Below are positions 10,839-21,093 of a stretch of 64,000 nucleotides of DNA, one piece after another. Location: the NCBI GenBank assembly GCA_030374805.1, contig JARGSG010000088.1, forward strand, positions 186,001 through 250,000. Reading direction: 5' to 3'. The notes under the pieces are model-generated. The model worked only from the letters and a program-made list of their open reading frames with translations. It was not told the DNA's origin and did no database searches. A program made the position numbers and the translations under genes. Each line of letters begins with the position of its first letter. Positions within the stretch are counted from its first letter, which is position 1. This stretch comes from Gracilaria gracilis. Its lineage: Eukaryota; Rhodophyta; Florideophyceae; Gracilariales; Gracilariaceae.

Positions 10839-13800
10839 CTAATAACCACCATCATGCCCATACTTTCCGGCGTTCCAGCTCCCGCCTCTCCCTCGCCGCA
10901 TAGATGCTGCGGTGGGGCCGGACAAACCTCTTCTTCCACCACTCCCAGCCTGCCTCCCGATTCTGCCACTGCCATATTGACCTCCCTGTTCCGCATAGTA
11001 TTGTCCTGACCTTTGCTGCTGTTGATGCTGGGGCATCCCACCATTGTTATCACCGTACCAAGCCCATCCTACTTGTCTGTTATCATGTTCTTGCCTTTGA
11101 CCATATGTTTGTCTCGCGACAGGCTCCGCTCCACGCATGTCTCTCTGCTGACCCAAAGGGAACTGATTTTGACCTTGTGACTGTGCTCGCCAGCCTGCTC
11201 CAGAGCCCCAAGCTGTTGGTGTATGTCGCATATTGTCCCGTCCTCCATAGTACCCACCATCTTTGCTGGCTGGCCTGTACGGATCAACCTCCACTCCGTA
11301 AACGCCCTGCCCCCCTTGCCCCCCTTGCCCACCTTGCCCACCTTGCCCACCTTGACCCCATCCTCTGCCATACCCGCCACGTCTTGTCTGCTTGGCGTGC
11401 ATACCACGTACCCAACGAGGTAACGAAGGTGCTGCAGAACCCAGCCCACCAAACATTGAGCTGCCCACATCACTAGAGGGTCTATTGATGACAGGGAGGT
11501 CGGGTTGGAACGAATCTCGCCTCCCTCGAGGTGGACCTCGATTCCTCCTCCCCGATGAGGACATTCGACGTTGTCTATCATTCAGGAGATCACGTGCTGC
11601 ACGCCCGAGAGGACCAAAACGGGCTTGCTTCCAACCACAGTTTCTTGATGTTGACTTCGTCCAATCATCCAGTTGAGCTGACGGCAAACTTGCTCCTGGT
11701 AGAAGCTGGGAGCTATGTGGGAGGTACTCAGGGACTTCAAACGTCAGTGCTAGCACTTCCTTGTAGCCGCACTCGACGCAGTTGGAAACTTCTCCAAACA
11801 AATACCCCCTTGCTTCTTCGGAGCTGATCTTCTTCATATCGGTATCGGCTTCATGCTCCTTTCGGGACCTTCCCAGATGAGAATCTCCATGGATTATGAT
11901 AGAAGATGTACCAAAAGAGTTTCGATATCGCTCCTCTTCAGAAAGCTTGTCCTTCAGTGGCGTCAGGGCAGAATGCAACCTCGATTCATCGATGAAAGGG
12001 AGCAAAACGACACCTTGCCATGCGAAGCGTTTGCCGTTTAGATCAACCTCGAAGTCCTCCGGATAATAGTCTATAATTGGCGACTCCGGGTTCACCATCA
12101 GATCAGAGTAGCAAGTGGGCAGCACCAGTTTGCCGCTCGACGCGGGCATGACTGCCTGCAACTGAGTGAACGGCTCAAATGGTTTCCCAAGCTCAAACTT
12201 AACGTCATTTGATATAAACTCACTTTCAACGAGGTCAGACGCAAAAGGGGCGTAGTGATACGGGTAAAACCAACCCCATGATATGCATCCCACGTAGTAA
12301 TACTTCATCACCCATTGAAGGCCCTCATTGTATTTCCGAAGCAAAACTAACTTCTCCTGCTTCTGATTTGCTCCCCAATCGAACTTCTGCCCATAATATC
12401 GATCTTTCCAACCATCCTCCCCAAGCTTGACAGAATCAACCACTTCCAGTTTGTTCATATCACGAAGACGCTCCTTGAGAACTAGGTCGAATTCAGCTTT
12501 TGTCTTTTTAACGACGGCGTCAGTGGCAGGATCTGCACTAGCAGCAGCTTGTTCACTACTAGTTGACGATTTTGCATGTTGTGACTCGTTAGGATTAGGC
12601 AATTCAGCTTCGCTCTTGATGGACCCTTGAGAGTCCCGCGCTTTGGATGTACTGTCTTTGAGGTTGTTTAGATTCGCCTTGATCGCTTTCGCCGCTCCAG
12701 AGTTGGCCTCAGAATTACCCAGTCCAAACACGCGGCCAGTTTTCCGACCGAGCTCAAATGTTGGCATTTTGGTCAAGGCTTCTTGATATCCGTGGTCCTT
12801 CTTCTTCTTCTCTGTCTGACGCCGTTTCGATGGACGTGCTTTCTCTGCTTCTTCTGCACTACTCTTGTCGTTGAGATGCGAAAACTCTCTTTTCTGGCCA
12901 CCTCCATCTTGAGATCGATGCTGTTGTCGCTGTTGATCTTTGGCACGCTCAGCTTGCAATCTTTCGCGATGAAGTCGCTCTTTGAAAACGTCCTCTTCTT
13001 TCTCTGCAACTTTCTGGAGCAACTTTCTCACTCGCACAAAATCAATCTCACCCTGAGCCGAGGTAAGGTATCCGATGTGTACCACCTCTGTCTTGTAAAG
13101 CTCAATCAGATAGTCAATCGCTCCCTCGCGGATATCAAGTGTGGGTAAATGAGGCAAGAAATCATTCCCAACGAAGAAGCACATGAAGACAAAGTCATCA
13201 ATGACCCTCTCAAGGTCGTATGCTAAGTTCGACAGACGCGTCAAAGACAGCTCATTTGTGATATCGTCCTTGAACTCAAGTTCTAAGTACTCTCGAAGGA
13301 TATGAACATGCAAGAAATGAAACGGCTTCTTTCCACCAAGTTCGGAACGGAGCTTTATAGCCACCTGCTCTGTTTGACCCACAGTGGGTTCCACTTGTTT
13401 CGGGTTTGACTGCGTTGGTGGCATGGCTGGCGCCGATGGTTCTCCTTGCCTTTGGGCCCCGCGTTTGGGGAAGACTTCTTCGCGTAGAATAGTGAAATTG
13501 ACTTCATGGGTGGCCAAAGCCAACATGATAAGGTCTGCGTCAAGGCCATACATCACATGCCTGATAGACGGATCGTACCCTTGTTGAGTGCGCTCGCGAC
13601 GGATAAACTCTGCGATCTTGTGCTCTCCTTCCCCAGGAACCGAAGCGTCAGAGAAAACTACGACAACGTTGCGCCATGCAGGCGAAGTTTTGATACGGTC
13701 GGCAACATACTGTCGCAGAGCAACAGCAAGTCGAGCCATGAATGGTGTTCCTGGCGTAATCACATTGGAATCGAAATGAAAATTGGACGCGTCGTCGTCT

Positions 13801-14255
13801 TCACGCTCTTCATCAACAACGTGATTCTGCTGGGACCACTCGGACAAAAGTCTCTTCTCTGCCTTTAATTTCTCCTGATGCTCCTGGGCGGCTCTGAATC
13901 TTCTTGACCGTTGTTGGTTAATCTTTGCACGCGGGGCAACGCCATCCACGGCCATGTATAGTACCTTTCGTGGACGGACAATACCAAAAATACGATCGAT
14001 ATATGCACAGATAGCTTGAAACATCTCCTGTTCGTTCTTAGGGGCTGGTCCATCTTCTGGGTGAGTACATGGATGAATGATGCCATTCATGTCAAGGTAA
14101 AGGTTGTCATATTCCACTCCATTTGGATTCGGGGCGGAGGCATCGACGAGAGTCTCCTCCCCTGTGACCTGGTCGTAGTGAACTTGTTCAACGCAATCGA
14201 CAAGAATGCGTGGATACTTTTCCGATATCCATCTGAAATACGCCGGAATACCCAT
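10839..14255 (-). CDS. XRN2: Nuclear 5'-3' exoribonuclease XRN2/Rat1
   Basis: The gene encodes 1138 residues from the ATG at 14255. An upstream in-frame GTG was rejected because the family begins MG(V/I)P, and here the protein starts MGIPAYFRWISEKYP. Active-site motifs are in order: DMNGIIHPCTHPED (D55), then AVDGVAPRAK, NQQRSRRFR, SDASVPGEGEHK and YGLDADLIML. The N-terminal spacing and the HPEDGPAPKNE motif match the nuclear XRN2/Rat1 class rather than cytoplasmic XRN1. A basic stretch (RPSKRRQTEKKKKDHG) could be a nuclear signal. XRN2 degrades 5'-monophosphorylated RNA in transcription termination and rRNA/snoRNA processing. The C-terminal 200 residues are disordered and RGG/GQG-rich, coded partly by a 9-bp tandem repeat. 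It is divergent from the THADA gene with 626 bp between. Confidence 0.95.
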   Translation of the reverse strand: MGIPAYFRWISEKYPRILVDCVEQVHYDQVTGEETLVDASAPNPNGVEYDNLYLDMNGIIHPCTHPEDGPAPKNEQEMFQAICAYIDRIFGIVRPRKVLYMAVDGVAPRAKINQQRSRRFRAAQEHQEKLKAEKRLLSEWSQQNHVVDEEREDDDASNFHFDSNVITPGTPFMARLAVALRQYVADRIKTSPAWRNVVVVFSDASVPGEGEHKIAEFIRRERTQQGYDPSIRHVMYGLDADLIMLALATHEVNFTILREEVFPKRGAQRQGEPSAPAMPPTQSNPKQVEPTVGQTEQVAIKLRSELGGKKPFHFLHVHILREYLELEFKDDITNELSLTRLSNLAYDLERVIDDFVFMCFFVGNDFLPHLPTLDIREGAIDYLIELYKTEVVHIGYLTSAQGEIDFVRVRKLLQKVAEKEEDVFKERLHRERLQAERAKDQQRQQHRSQDGGGQKREFSHLNDKSSAEEAEKARPSKRRQTEKKKKDHGYQEALTKMPTFELGRKTGRVFGLGNSEANSGAAKAIKANLNNLKDSTSKARDSQGSIKSEAELPNPNESQHAKSSTSSEQAAASADPATDAVVKKTKAEFDLVLKERLRDMNKLEVVDSVKLGEDGWKDRYYGQKFDWGANQKQEKLVLLRKYNEGLQWVMKYYYVGCISWGWFYPYHYAPFASDLVESEFISNDVKFELGKPFEPFTQLQAVMPASSGKLVLPTCYSDLMVNPESPIIDYYPEDFEVDLNGKRFAWQGVVLLPFIDESRLHSALTPLKDKLSEEERYRNSFGTSSIIIHGDSHLGRSRKEHEADTDMKKISSEEARGYLFGEVSNCVECGYKEVLALTFEVPEYLPHSSQLLPGASLPSAQLDDWTKSTSRNCGWKQARFGPLGRAARDLLNDRQRRMSSSGRRNRGPPRGRRDSFQPDLPVINRPSSDVGSSMFGGLGSAAPSLPRWVRGMHAKQTRRGGYGRGWGQGGQGGQGGQGGQGGQGVYGVEVDPYRPASKDGGYYGGRDNMRHTPTAWGSGAGWRAQSQGQNQFPLGQQRDMRGAEPVARQTYGQRQEHDNRQVGWAWYGDNNGGMPQHQQQQRSGQYYAEQGGQYGSGRIGRQAGSGGRRGLSGPTAASMRRGRGGSWNAGKYGHDGGY
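11309..11354. repeat. 9-bp coding microrepeat in XRN2
   Basis: About five units of CCCACCTTG/CCCCCCTTG occur on the + strand. On the coding strand they give successive GQG triplets in the disordered tail of XRN2. Because the unit is a multiple of three, its copy number can vary without breaking the frame. Confidence 0.8.
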
Positions 14256-14881
14256 CGAAAGAGTGGGAACCACGTGAGAGCGGTAACAACACAGAGATCA
14301 ATCAACAGTGGAACATGAGACGAGAACACTTGTACTGTGAGGGCCGAGTTTCCAACGAAAGCGAGCGACGGTGGTACTGAGAGACGCAAAACGCAGCGTT
14401 GAGGATTGGAACTTTTTACCTTACCTTGAATCTCTCTAAGTGGAGAGAGAGATGTATAAGATAATATAGTGAGATCCTTCGGTGACCCTTTTAATTAAGA
14501 AGTTGCCGCGACGTGCCTCATGGATAGCTACACCCATCCGGGTTTCCTGGCCGAGCCAAAGCCGCTTGATGCTCCCGAAAAGGCCTTTCCAAGGTGCCAC
14601 TCGGAGCGGCCCTCTCCAGATGCACAGCAACTGGGCAAATGATGGAAAACGGTCGACGTGTACCGTTGTACCGTTGGTATCTACCGTTGGAGGCTTCTGC
14701 TGCATTTATTGCAAAAATTTTGAGCGCCGTGACTTATTTCGCGCCTTGTTCAGGTACTAACGGTAGAGTTAACGTTAGCCCTCTTACCCTTGGGTCTTGA
14801 TCCTCATTGATCGTCTTCGCGGACATTCCGCCGACGACCTCATGAGCTTGTCGGAAGCGCTGCAGCCCTGAATTCGTGACC
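14256..14881. promoter_or_regulatory. Shared XRN2/THADA upstream region with a TACCGTTG cluster
   Basis: This 626-bp region lies between two divergent start codons. At 14661-14690 it holds three copies of TACCGTTG within 30 bp; the other strand reads CAACGGTA, containing the MYB core CAACGG. A GAGAGAGAGA-type tract lies near 14440-14452. A shared promoter is an inference from the arrangement. Confidence 0.4.
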
Positions 14882-17800
14882 ATGGGCCGTGCTGATCTCG
14901 CGAGCCACAGAAGCTCATCCCCATCAGATACGAAACCTATAGCCTTTCCAAAGCGAGCGGCCTGGGTACTCGATGAAATCCTGCGTACACCAAACGTCAG
15001 TATTGCATCCACCCTTGACACCATTCGTGATGCCACGACTCAGAAAGCTCAAGTTTCTGCGCTGAAGTTGCTGGGAATTCAATTGCGCGATGCCCACACA
15101 CCGGACAACAGCAGCGGTCAGCGGTTATGCGCGTGCATTGCGAAGAACGAAGGATGCTCAGCTGAGCTGTACTTTTGCCGAATTATCGGCTCTGTCATAA
15201 CTGGCGTCCTGTTTGAATCGCCGGATGCTACTGCGGGTTTGGTCTCTACTGCGCTTCGGGCTGCTTTAAAATGCCCCACTCGCATCGATGAAGTGCATAA
15301 CGCCTTCTCACAATTCTTTAAACGTTTGGACGGTCTTGTATCGTCTTCCCCATCTTCACCTTCTACCGTTCCGTTTTCGGCGCTCGTCTCAGACATGTGT
15401 ATTATATCCGTAACTGTCGCGGACCCGCAGACCAGACCATGGCTATTTGACCATGAGACGCGTGTAAGGGGTTCTCTCAGTGCCATCAACGACGTTTTAC
15501 AAATATACTTGCAAGTTACGATGAGGGATGAATTGCAGGACCTGCATCTGTTTTCTAATAACAGCCAAAGCGCCTCGCTTCTAAGTGAAAGAGCCCAGTC
15601 TGCCGGTGAGAACAAGAGACTCTTGGAGAATGCCAGCGATTTTGCACTTAAAGCCGCTCAGGATTTGTTAAGTGGTATGCAAAAGTCGAATTCCGAGTTA
15701 CTGAGCACTTCTGATAGAACCTCAACGGAAATTATTCCTGTAGTCAAGAATCTAGTCACAAGCTGCAGAGAACTACTTTTGTTGTCCACTGTTCCCCGCA
15801 ATTGTGCATTGGCTTGTTCTATCGCATATGTAACCGGCTTGTTAATCTTAGAAGGAGCTGAAGACAACGCTGAAAAGGCATCACAGCTTTTGAAGAGAAG
15901 AGTTTTTGTGGAATTGCCCCAGTTTCCTCATTTCTCGAGATTGTCTTTGCTTCGGGCTATCATGGAAACATCGGCTGCTAGAGTAGCTCACCCAATGATC
16001 CTGTTCCCTCCCGACGACCAAGTTTCGTATTCGAAGGACACTTTCACTGTATTTGAACGTTTGATCCTGATGGTCAAAGATAGTGGGGATGCTCATCTTC
16101 GATATCTAGCTATGGATGCTTTGGTCAAGTGCGTTAGGCGTCGACGTCCGTTAAAGCTTGGTGTTCAATGCCGCAAGGCTGCTGTTCTGGTGATCAAGGG
16201 ACGGTGGAGCGAGACATTTCCCGGTACGACACTGCAGGTAAAAGAGGCTATCGAAGCTCTAATAGCTGTTGATGGAAAAGACGCTGAATCAACAGCATTT
16301 TGGGAAGAGATGGCTTTTGCTCTTGTAAAGGGAAGCTGGTATCATCGTGGAATTTATGCGCCTCTCACCATTTTAATAACTCGTGTAGGAGCCGCGCGTC
16401 TTCTACAATGCGAGCCACGGTGTCAGGAAAAAGCGATCGAAGCCGCATGTACAAATTCTCGTCTTACGAAACCTGCGGCAGACTGGCTAGGGTCGTTTTG
16501 GTGCGCTCTGCGCGCAGAGTGCAAAGAGTCGGATACCAGTTTCACTGACATGACCTGCAGTTCGCTTTTGCTGTCACTAACTGATGCTTCTAGCGAATCC
16601 CTTCGACGGATTACAGCAGAACAAATTCTTCCTGTCTACTTTCAGCGAATAGACAAAGTACTTGTTGAGCGTTATGCCAAATCGTTGTTGGAGCGTCTCG
16701 AACGACTTGAAGTTGACAATACTCGTCGAGCTGGGGCAGTTGTAACAATAATGTCTGCGGCGAGGAATCGTGGAGTGTTCGTTGGTTCTTTTACAGAACC
16801 CGAAGTTCTGCGTTTGCTAAGAGATGCGTTAATGAGCGCCGACGATGAGATGAGTTCAACTACTTTCGAGCTGATCGTAACTTCTCGAGCTCCTACAGAG
16901 CCAATCAGACAGGAAGAACTCGATTTGGTTCTGATGTATCTCCCACTCGCTCTAACGTATTGCTCCTCACTCTCCCACCGTTCCCGATTTAGACATAGTA
17001 TGCGAAGGCTTTTTGAACGCTTGGCTGCATGTCGGAAGGCTGCGTCTGATGGCTGTGGCGGATGGTGGACGCGCGAAAGAAAGTCAAGGCATGGCGGGGT
17101 TCGTACAGCGAGTTTCGAGAATATGCGCGACGTCTTGGTTGATCGACTGGTTCGATTTGAGACCGCCTGCTTCAAGATTCTGCTAGCAAACGTTTACCCC
17201 GGTGCTGTTTTCGGGAGGAGAATGAACGCATATGAGCTAATGGTTCTTATGTCGAAGAATCTTGGACTTGAACATTTCATTTCTTCCTCACACTCATATG
17301 GTGCTGTATTGGCCGGTATTTCGGCAGGATTACTCGACGAGTGGGAAAGAACCCGCCGTTCTGCACTGAAGGTATTGTTATCTCTTCCAGATATTCCCCC
17401 AGGTCTGCAAACCCTGTCTGAAGCGGCTGCCTTACAAGAAGCTGCTATTCCACTGCTGCAGTCACCCAGACTTCGTGATGTCGACTCCGGGTCATCGATA
17501 ATCAGATTTGTGTACAAGAAGTTAGTGCTGCCCATGGCCTTGTCAAAGGGAGATCCCAAAAAGTCCTCAGAGGTAAAGTGTTTCAGTTTTCCTAACGGCA
17601 TTGATCCGAAGCCTCAAGTGGAGTTTGATGTGCCAAGTCTGCATTACGCTTGGACGATTCTTGTGTCCTTGGAAGACGTTTTAGATCATTCGACTGCTAA
17701 TTTCTCTGAAGCTTGTGCGTCTGGACTCTTTCACAGCCGGTTTCGAATCTTGCACCAAATTCTAAAGGACCATGCTTGGAAGGAACTCGTTTCTACCTGC

Positions 17801-20800
17801 AACCTGAAAAGTGCGTCCTCCCTTATATCCAAACTTATTGACCTGGCTTGGAGCTGCACCGTTGTAGCGTTGAAGGGTGTTTCTTTTGAGGCCCTGACTA
17901 CTTTATCTGGCTTCCCAGATTCTGACGAAGTATTTGAAAATGAACATGTCTTTCTTCATGAAAGAAAGCAACTGGAGATGACGACATGTTTTCTTAGCCT
18001 GAAAGAGATTTGCATTACTATGGGTATTTTAATATACGAAGTATCCCTCGAAGATGTTTCTTCGACACCCACAGAACCAGCCTTGGTATATCCGAAAGAT
18101 GTGAAACGAATCGGTGATTTGTTTCTGCATGTATTCGCTAGTACGAGACACTGGGGTGTTATTGACGGGGCCGCTGAGGGCTTTCAACTCCTTTGCGAAC
18201 GCTTGCTGCTAACTAATCGTTCTGCCCTTCGCTCTCTGCCGAAAGTCTGGTCTTTCAAAATGATCAATGCCGCTCTGGGAGGAAACATGTACGTGCTGCG
18301 ACGTAGCGCTGGCTTGCCAGCTTTAGTTAACGCGGTCGTCAGCGCTGAAGCAAATAGTGGTAGTCGGTCTCTACACGCACCACTGCTTGAAGGAACCGTT
18401 AGGTTGTTGTTGGAACACCTTGAACAATCTCACATGTTCGTTGACCCTGTCATGGTTGCGTCAAAACGTTCCAAAGAGGAAGAAGGTGTTTCCCATGCGT
18501 TGAACGTGTTACGGTCCTTATTCTTGAATTCAAAGATAGCGAAGCGTATCTTGAAGTACTTTGAGAAGACAGTCATACTTTGTGTGGAGGCATTCTGTTC
18601 GGCATCATGGTTGATACGGAACTCGGCAATGATGCTCTTCTCGGCATTGATTCGACGTGGGGTTGGGGTTTCTGGTAAGAATGAGTCTGATTATCGACTT
18701 TCATCGTTTTCCGAAAGACCCGGAACTTCAGCAACTCTTCTTAGAACCCGCCGAATGCAAGGTGTCACCCCAGTCCAGTTTTTTTCGAGATACCCAAAAC
18801 TGCACCCTTTTCTTAACACTCAACTCCGACTATCTGTTGAGCATGCAGAGAAAGGCCAAGATGCAGACTATCCATCTTTGTTCCCAACGCTATATTTATT
18901 GTCTTCTCTTAGCCCAGGAGCCCCGGAGGACCCTGCTACTGTTTTATCAATGAAGCCATTTCGAGAAGTTTTAACGAAGTGCTGTCACTGGCAATCAGAT
19001 TACATTCGTCGCGTCGCAGCTTCGGCATCTGTTCTTCTCATTGAAGATCACTTCAGTACTGCTGAATTCTTGAAAGATATTTTGGTTTCTGGTATACCAA
19101 TAGACCCGGTTCATCCCGATGCGGACATTGAAATGCATATACGTGACAAAGATGGTGGAGGGAGAAGTTCACATGATTCATGTACGCAGATTCTACGTCA
19201 AAACCATCTCCACGGTGATCTATTAACTATTGAAGCGATTCTCCAATGGACCATTCGAGTTTTGGACACTCAGCATATGAAGGATCTAGTTCACATGTTT
19301 GCGGACTACATTCCCAAGCGAGTATGGGTTGCCAGCAACAGAAACCCTTGTAGATACACCCGTGCGACGATGGTTCGTGTCCTATCCATCGTTTATCGAA
19401 TGGTTTGCAACTACATAGATAATCCAAAGACTTCGGACTCTCTTCCTCTTTGTAGGTCTTTGATCAAGCTCTGTCACAATCTAGATGATGCTCTGCAAAG
19501 CGAAGGACCCTCCTCCAATTCGAAGGAGAGCTTGATTGGAATCTCCTCTCTACGAAAAGCTTCTTCTGACATGTCGAGATTAAGATTTGCTCGTGTCGCT
19601 CAAGAAACAGAGGAACATCCACATGTTCCCAGCCTACGAATGGCATTATTCCACATAGAAACGGATGATTTTGAGCTAAAGATGGCCGGCTTTAACCATT
19701 CTCGCTTTCTTTTAAGCAACCTTGTTGTGGCTGCCGGTGGATGTGTGAAAGAGAAGGTCATGCCAACAGAAGCGATAGCGTTGTTCATTAGGCTTTGGAA
19801 TCACGCAAAACACTGTTGCAAGACTGCAGAGGAAGAAGAGCTTCTCATTTCTGCTCTAAAGCTTCAACGTACACTGTTCGATCTTTCACGACAGCAGTGG
19901 AGATCGGGCCTCTTAGCAAAGCACACTTGGTCTGAGGAGGACCTCACAAGGATTGTTGAACATAGCAGATATCACCCCTGCATTGATGTACGTGAGCAGG
20001 CTCTTATCTTGGTAGGTAAAGCAGTGAATCTCAACCCAAACTTGTCAACCCTTGGTTCTGCCTGGATGCAAGGGCTCGAAACTGCCGCCAGCTCAAGTAG
20101 TTCTTCCAGCCGTATAGCCGTATGCAGAAGCCTCATTGCCAGTGACATGGAATGCTCTCAAACGTCTGCAGCTTTATGTCAAGAATTTGGAGCAAGAGGT
20201 TTGCTCTTGTGGACAAAGCTTTTGCAGGATGATCACACCGACGTTGTTTCTCATGCACTAAAAGCAGTGCAAGCATATCTTTGGGGACCTGAAGGTGTTA
20301 CAAAGGGTGTTTTGCCAACTCTCACAGAAATTTTTAAACGCTTGGCGCATCTACACAAGAGCTCGCCTGCTCTCTTCCTCTTCGCCGAGTCTTTGTTGGG
20401 TGGGACGACGGAATCTGAACGAAGAAGTCATAAATTCTTTCATTTCCTTGGGAAAGTAACGGGCCAACTGATTCAAGACACAGAGATCTTCGAGTGTCGA
20501 ACAGAGAAAGTGCTTGGTGTCGAAGCATCCCACAGCACGCGCTTGTTTGAACTAGAGGATGGTTCGCTTCGTGGGGAGACGATTTTAGAAATGCAACTTG
20601 TGGCACGATGCTATAGTAATATACTCTCCATAATCCAAAACAACAACCAGTGCCTTAGGGAAGAGGCTGAACGCCTGCTTGAAGACCTTTCAGCAGAGCT
20701 AAGCATGGCTTTCGAATGCGCATCGCAATCAATCAGCTCCGGAATACTAGGGTCGAAGTCGTTTAGTAATACTGGTTTTGAAACTTGCTATGCGTCCATA

Positions 20801-21034
20801 TTGCGTACTTTTCTTGGGATACGTTGCATACAAATGATTTCCGAAAACAACGACTCCGTTGCTTTGAGGAATATGGCAAAGAAGCTGCGAGCTGAAACTG
20901 TGCAATGGAAGCACTCATTGCATCCAGTATTGACAATGGCAGTAAATGGTCTCTGTGGAATAGTAGATGGCAAAAGAGGGCCGTGGGAAGCAGAAGCAAC
21001 AAACCAAGTCTTATTTCTATTGGAACATGACTAA
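14882..21034 (+). CDS. THADA: THADA/Trm732-like tRNA methyltransferase cofactor (DUF2428)
   Basis: This 2050-residue intronless protein starts at the ATG at 14882; a GTG two codons upstream was not used. It is a large, mostly helical HEAT/ARM-like repeat protein. The diagnostic DUF2428 region is at about 1085-1330, with STRHWGVIDGAAEGF, LRRSAGLPALVNAV, CSASWLIRNSAMMLFSALI and FFSRYPKLHPFL in the family order. The length is close to vertebrate THADA. In yeast and humans this protein partners with the methyltransferase Trm7/FTSJ1 to make 2'-O-methylcytidine at position 32 of the tRNA anticodon loop. It has no catalytic domain of its own. Its 3' end lies 59 bp from the convergent plastid-protein gene. 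The family call is secure; the partner is inferred from homologues. Confidence 0.93.
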   Translation: MGRADLASHRSSSPSDTKPIAFPKRAAWVLDEILRTPNVSIASTLDTIRDATTQKAQVSALKLLGIQLRDAHTPDNSSGQRLCACIAKNEGCSAELYFCRIIGSVITGVLFESPDATAGLVSTALRAALKCPTRIDEVHNAFSQFFKRLDGLVSSSPSSPSTVPFSALVSDMCIISVTVADPQTRPWLFDHETRVRGSLSAINDVLQIYLQVTMRDELQDLHLFSNNSQSASLLSERAQSAGENKRLLENASDFALKAAQDLLSGMQKSNSELLSTSDRTSTEIIPVVKNLVTSCRELLLLSTVPRNCALACSIAYVTGLLILEGAEDNAEKASQLLKRRVFVELPQFPHFSRLSLLRAIMETSAARVAHPMILFPPDDQVSYSKDTFTVFERLILMVKDSGDAHLRYLAMDALVKCVRRRRPLKLGVQCRKAAVLVIKGRWSETFPGTTLQVKEAIEALIAVDGKDAESTAFWEEMAFALVKGSWYHRGIYAPLTILITRVGAARLLQCEPRCQEKAIEAACTNSRLTKPAADWLGSFWCALRAECKESDTSFTDMTCSSLLLSLTDASSESLRRITAEQILPVYFQRIDKVLVERYAKSLLERLERLEVDNTRRAGAVVTIMSAARNRGVFVGSFTEPEVLRLLRDALMSADDEMSSTTFELIVTSRAPTEPIRQEELDLVLMYLPLALTYCSSLSHRSRFRHSMRRLFERLAACRKAASDGCGGWWTRERKSRHGGVRTASFENMRDVLVDRLVRFETACFKILLANVYPGAVFGRRMNAYELMVLMSKNLGLEHFISSSHSYGAVLAGISAGLLDEWERTRRSALKVLLSLPDIPPGLQTLSEAAALQEAAIPLLQSPRLRDVDSGSSIIRFVYKKLVLPMALSKGDPKKSSEVKCFSFPNGIDPKPQVEFDVPSLHYAWTILVSLEDVLDHSTANFSEACASGLFHSRFRILHQILKDHAWKELVSTCNLKSASSLISKLIDLAWSCTVVALKGVSFEALTTLSGFPDSDEVFENEHVFLHERKQLEMTTCFLSLKEICITMGILIYEVSLEDVSSTPTEPALVYPKDVKRIGDLFLHVFASTRHWGVIDGAAEGFQLLCERLLLTNRSALRSLPKVWSFKMINAALGGNMYVLRRSAGLPALVNAVVSAEANSGSRSLHAPLLEGTVRLLLEHLEQSHMFVDPVMVASKRSKEEEGVSHALNVLRSLFLNSKIAKRILKYFEKTVILCVEAFCSASWLIRNSAMMLFSALIRRGVGVSGKNESDYRLSSFSERPGTSATLLRTRRMQGVTPVQFFSRYPKLHPFLNTQLRLSVEHAEKGQDADYPSLFPTLYLLSSLSPGAPEDPATVLSMKPFREVLTKCCHWQSDYIRRVAASASVLLIEDHFSTAEFLKDILVSGIPIDPVHPDADIEMHIRDKDGGGRSSHDSCTQILRQNHLHGDLLTIEAILQWTIRVLDTQHMKDLVHMFADYIPKRVWVASNRNPCRYTRATMVRVLSIVYRMVCNYIDNPKTSDSLPLCRSLIKLCHNLDDALQSEGPSSNSKESLIGISSLRKASSDMSRLRFARVAQETEEHPHVPSLRMALFHIETDDFELKMAGFNHSRFLLSNLVVAAGGCVKEKVMPTEAIALFIRLWNHAKHCCKTAEEEELLISALKLQRTLFDLSRQQWRSGLLAKHTWSEEDLTRIVEHSRYHPCIDVREQALILVGKAVNLNPNLSTLGSAWMQGLETAASSSSSSSRIAVCRSLIASDMECSQTSAALCQEFGARGLLLWTKLLQDDHTDVVSHALKAVQAYLWGPEGVTKGVLPTLTEIFKRLAHLHKSSPALFLFAESLLGGTTESERRSHKFFHFLGKVTGQLIQDTEIFECRTEKVLGVEASHSTRLFELEDGSLRGETILEMQLVARCYSNILSIIQNNNQCLREEAERLLEDLSAELSMAFECASQSISSGILGSKSFSNTGFETCYASILRTFLGIRCIQMISENNDSVALRNMAKKLRAETVQWKHSLHPVLTMAVNGLCGIVDGKRGPWEAEATNQVLFLLEHD

Positions 21035-21093
21035 TGAGCGGTTCCTTTGACTTCAGTTCTTTGCTTTTTTTACTACCTTTCTGTATCTCCCTA

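Noticed and set aside
14256-14273. GTG start six codons upstream for XRN2
   Set aside because: The family starts MGxPxFFRW at the ATG at 14255, and GTG starts are not expected in nuclear genes.
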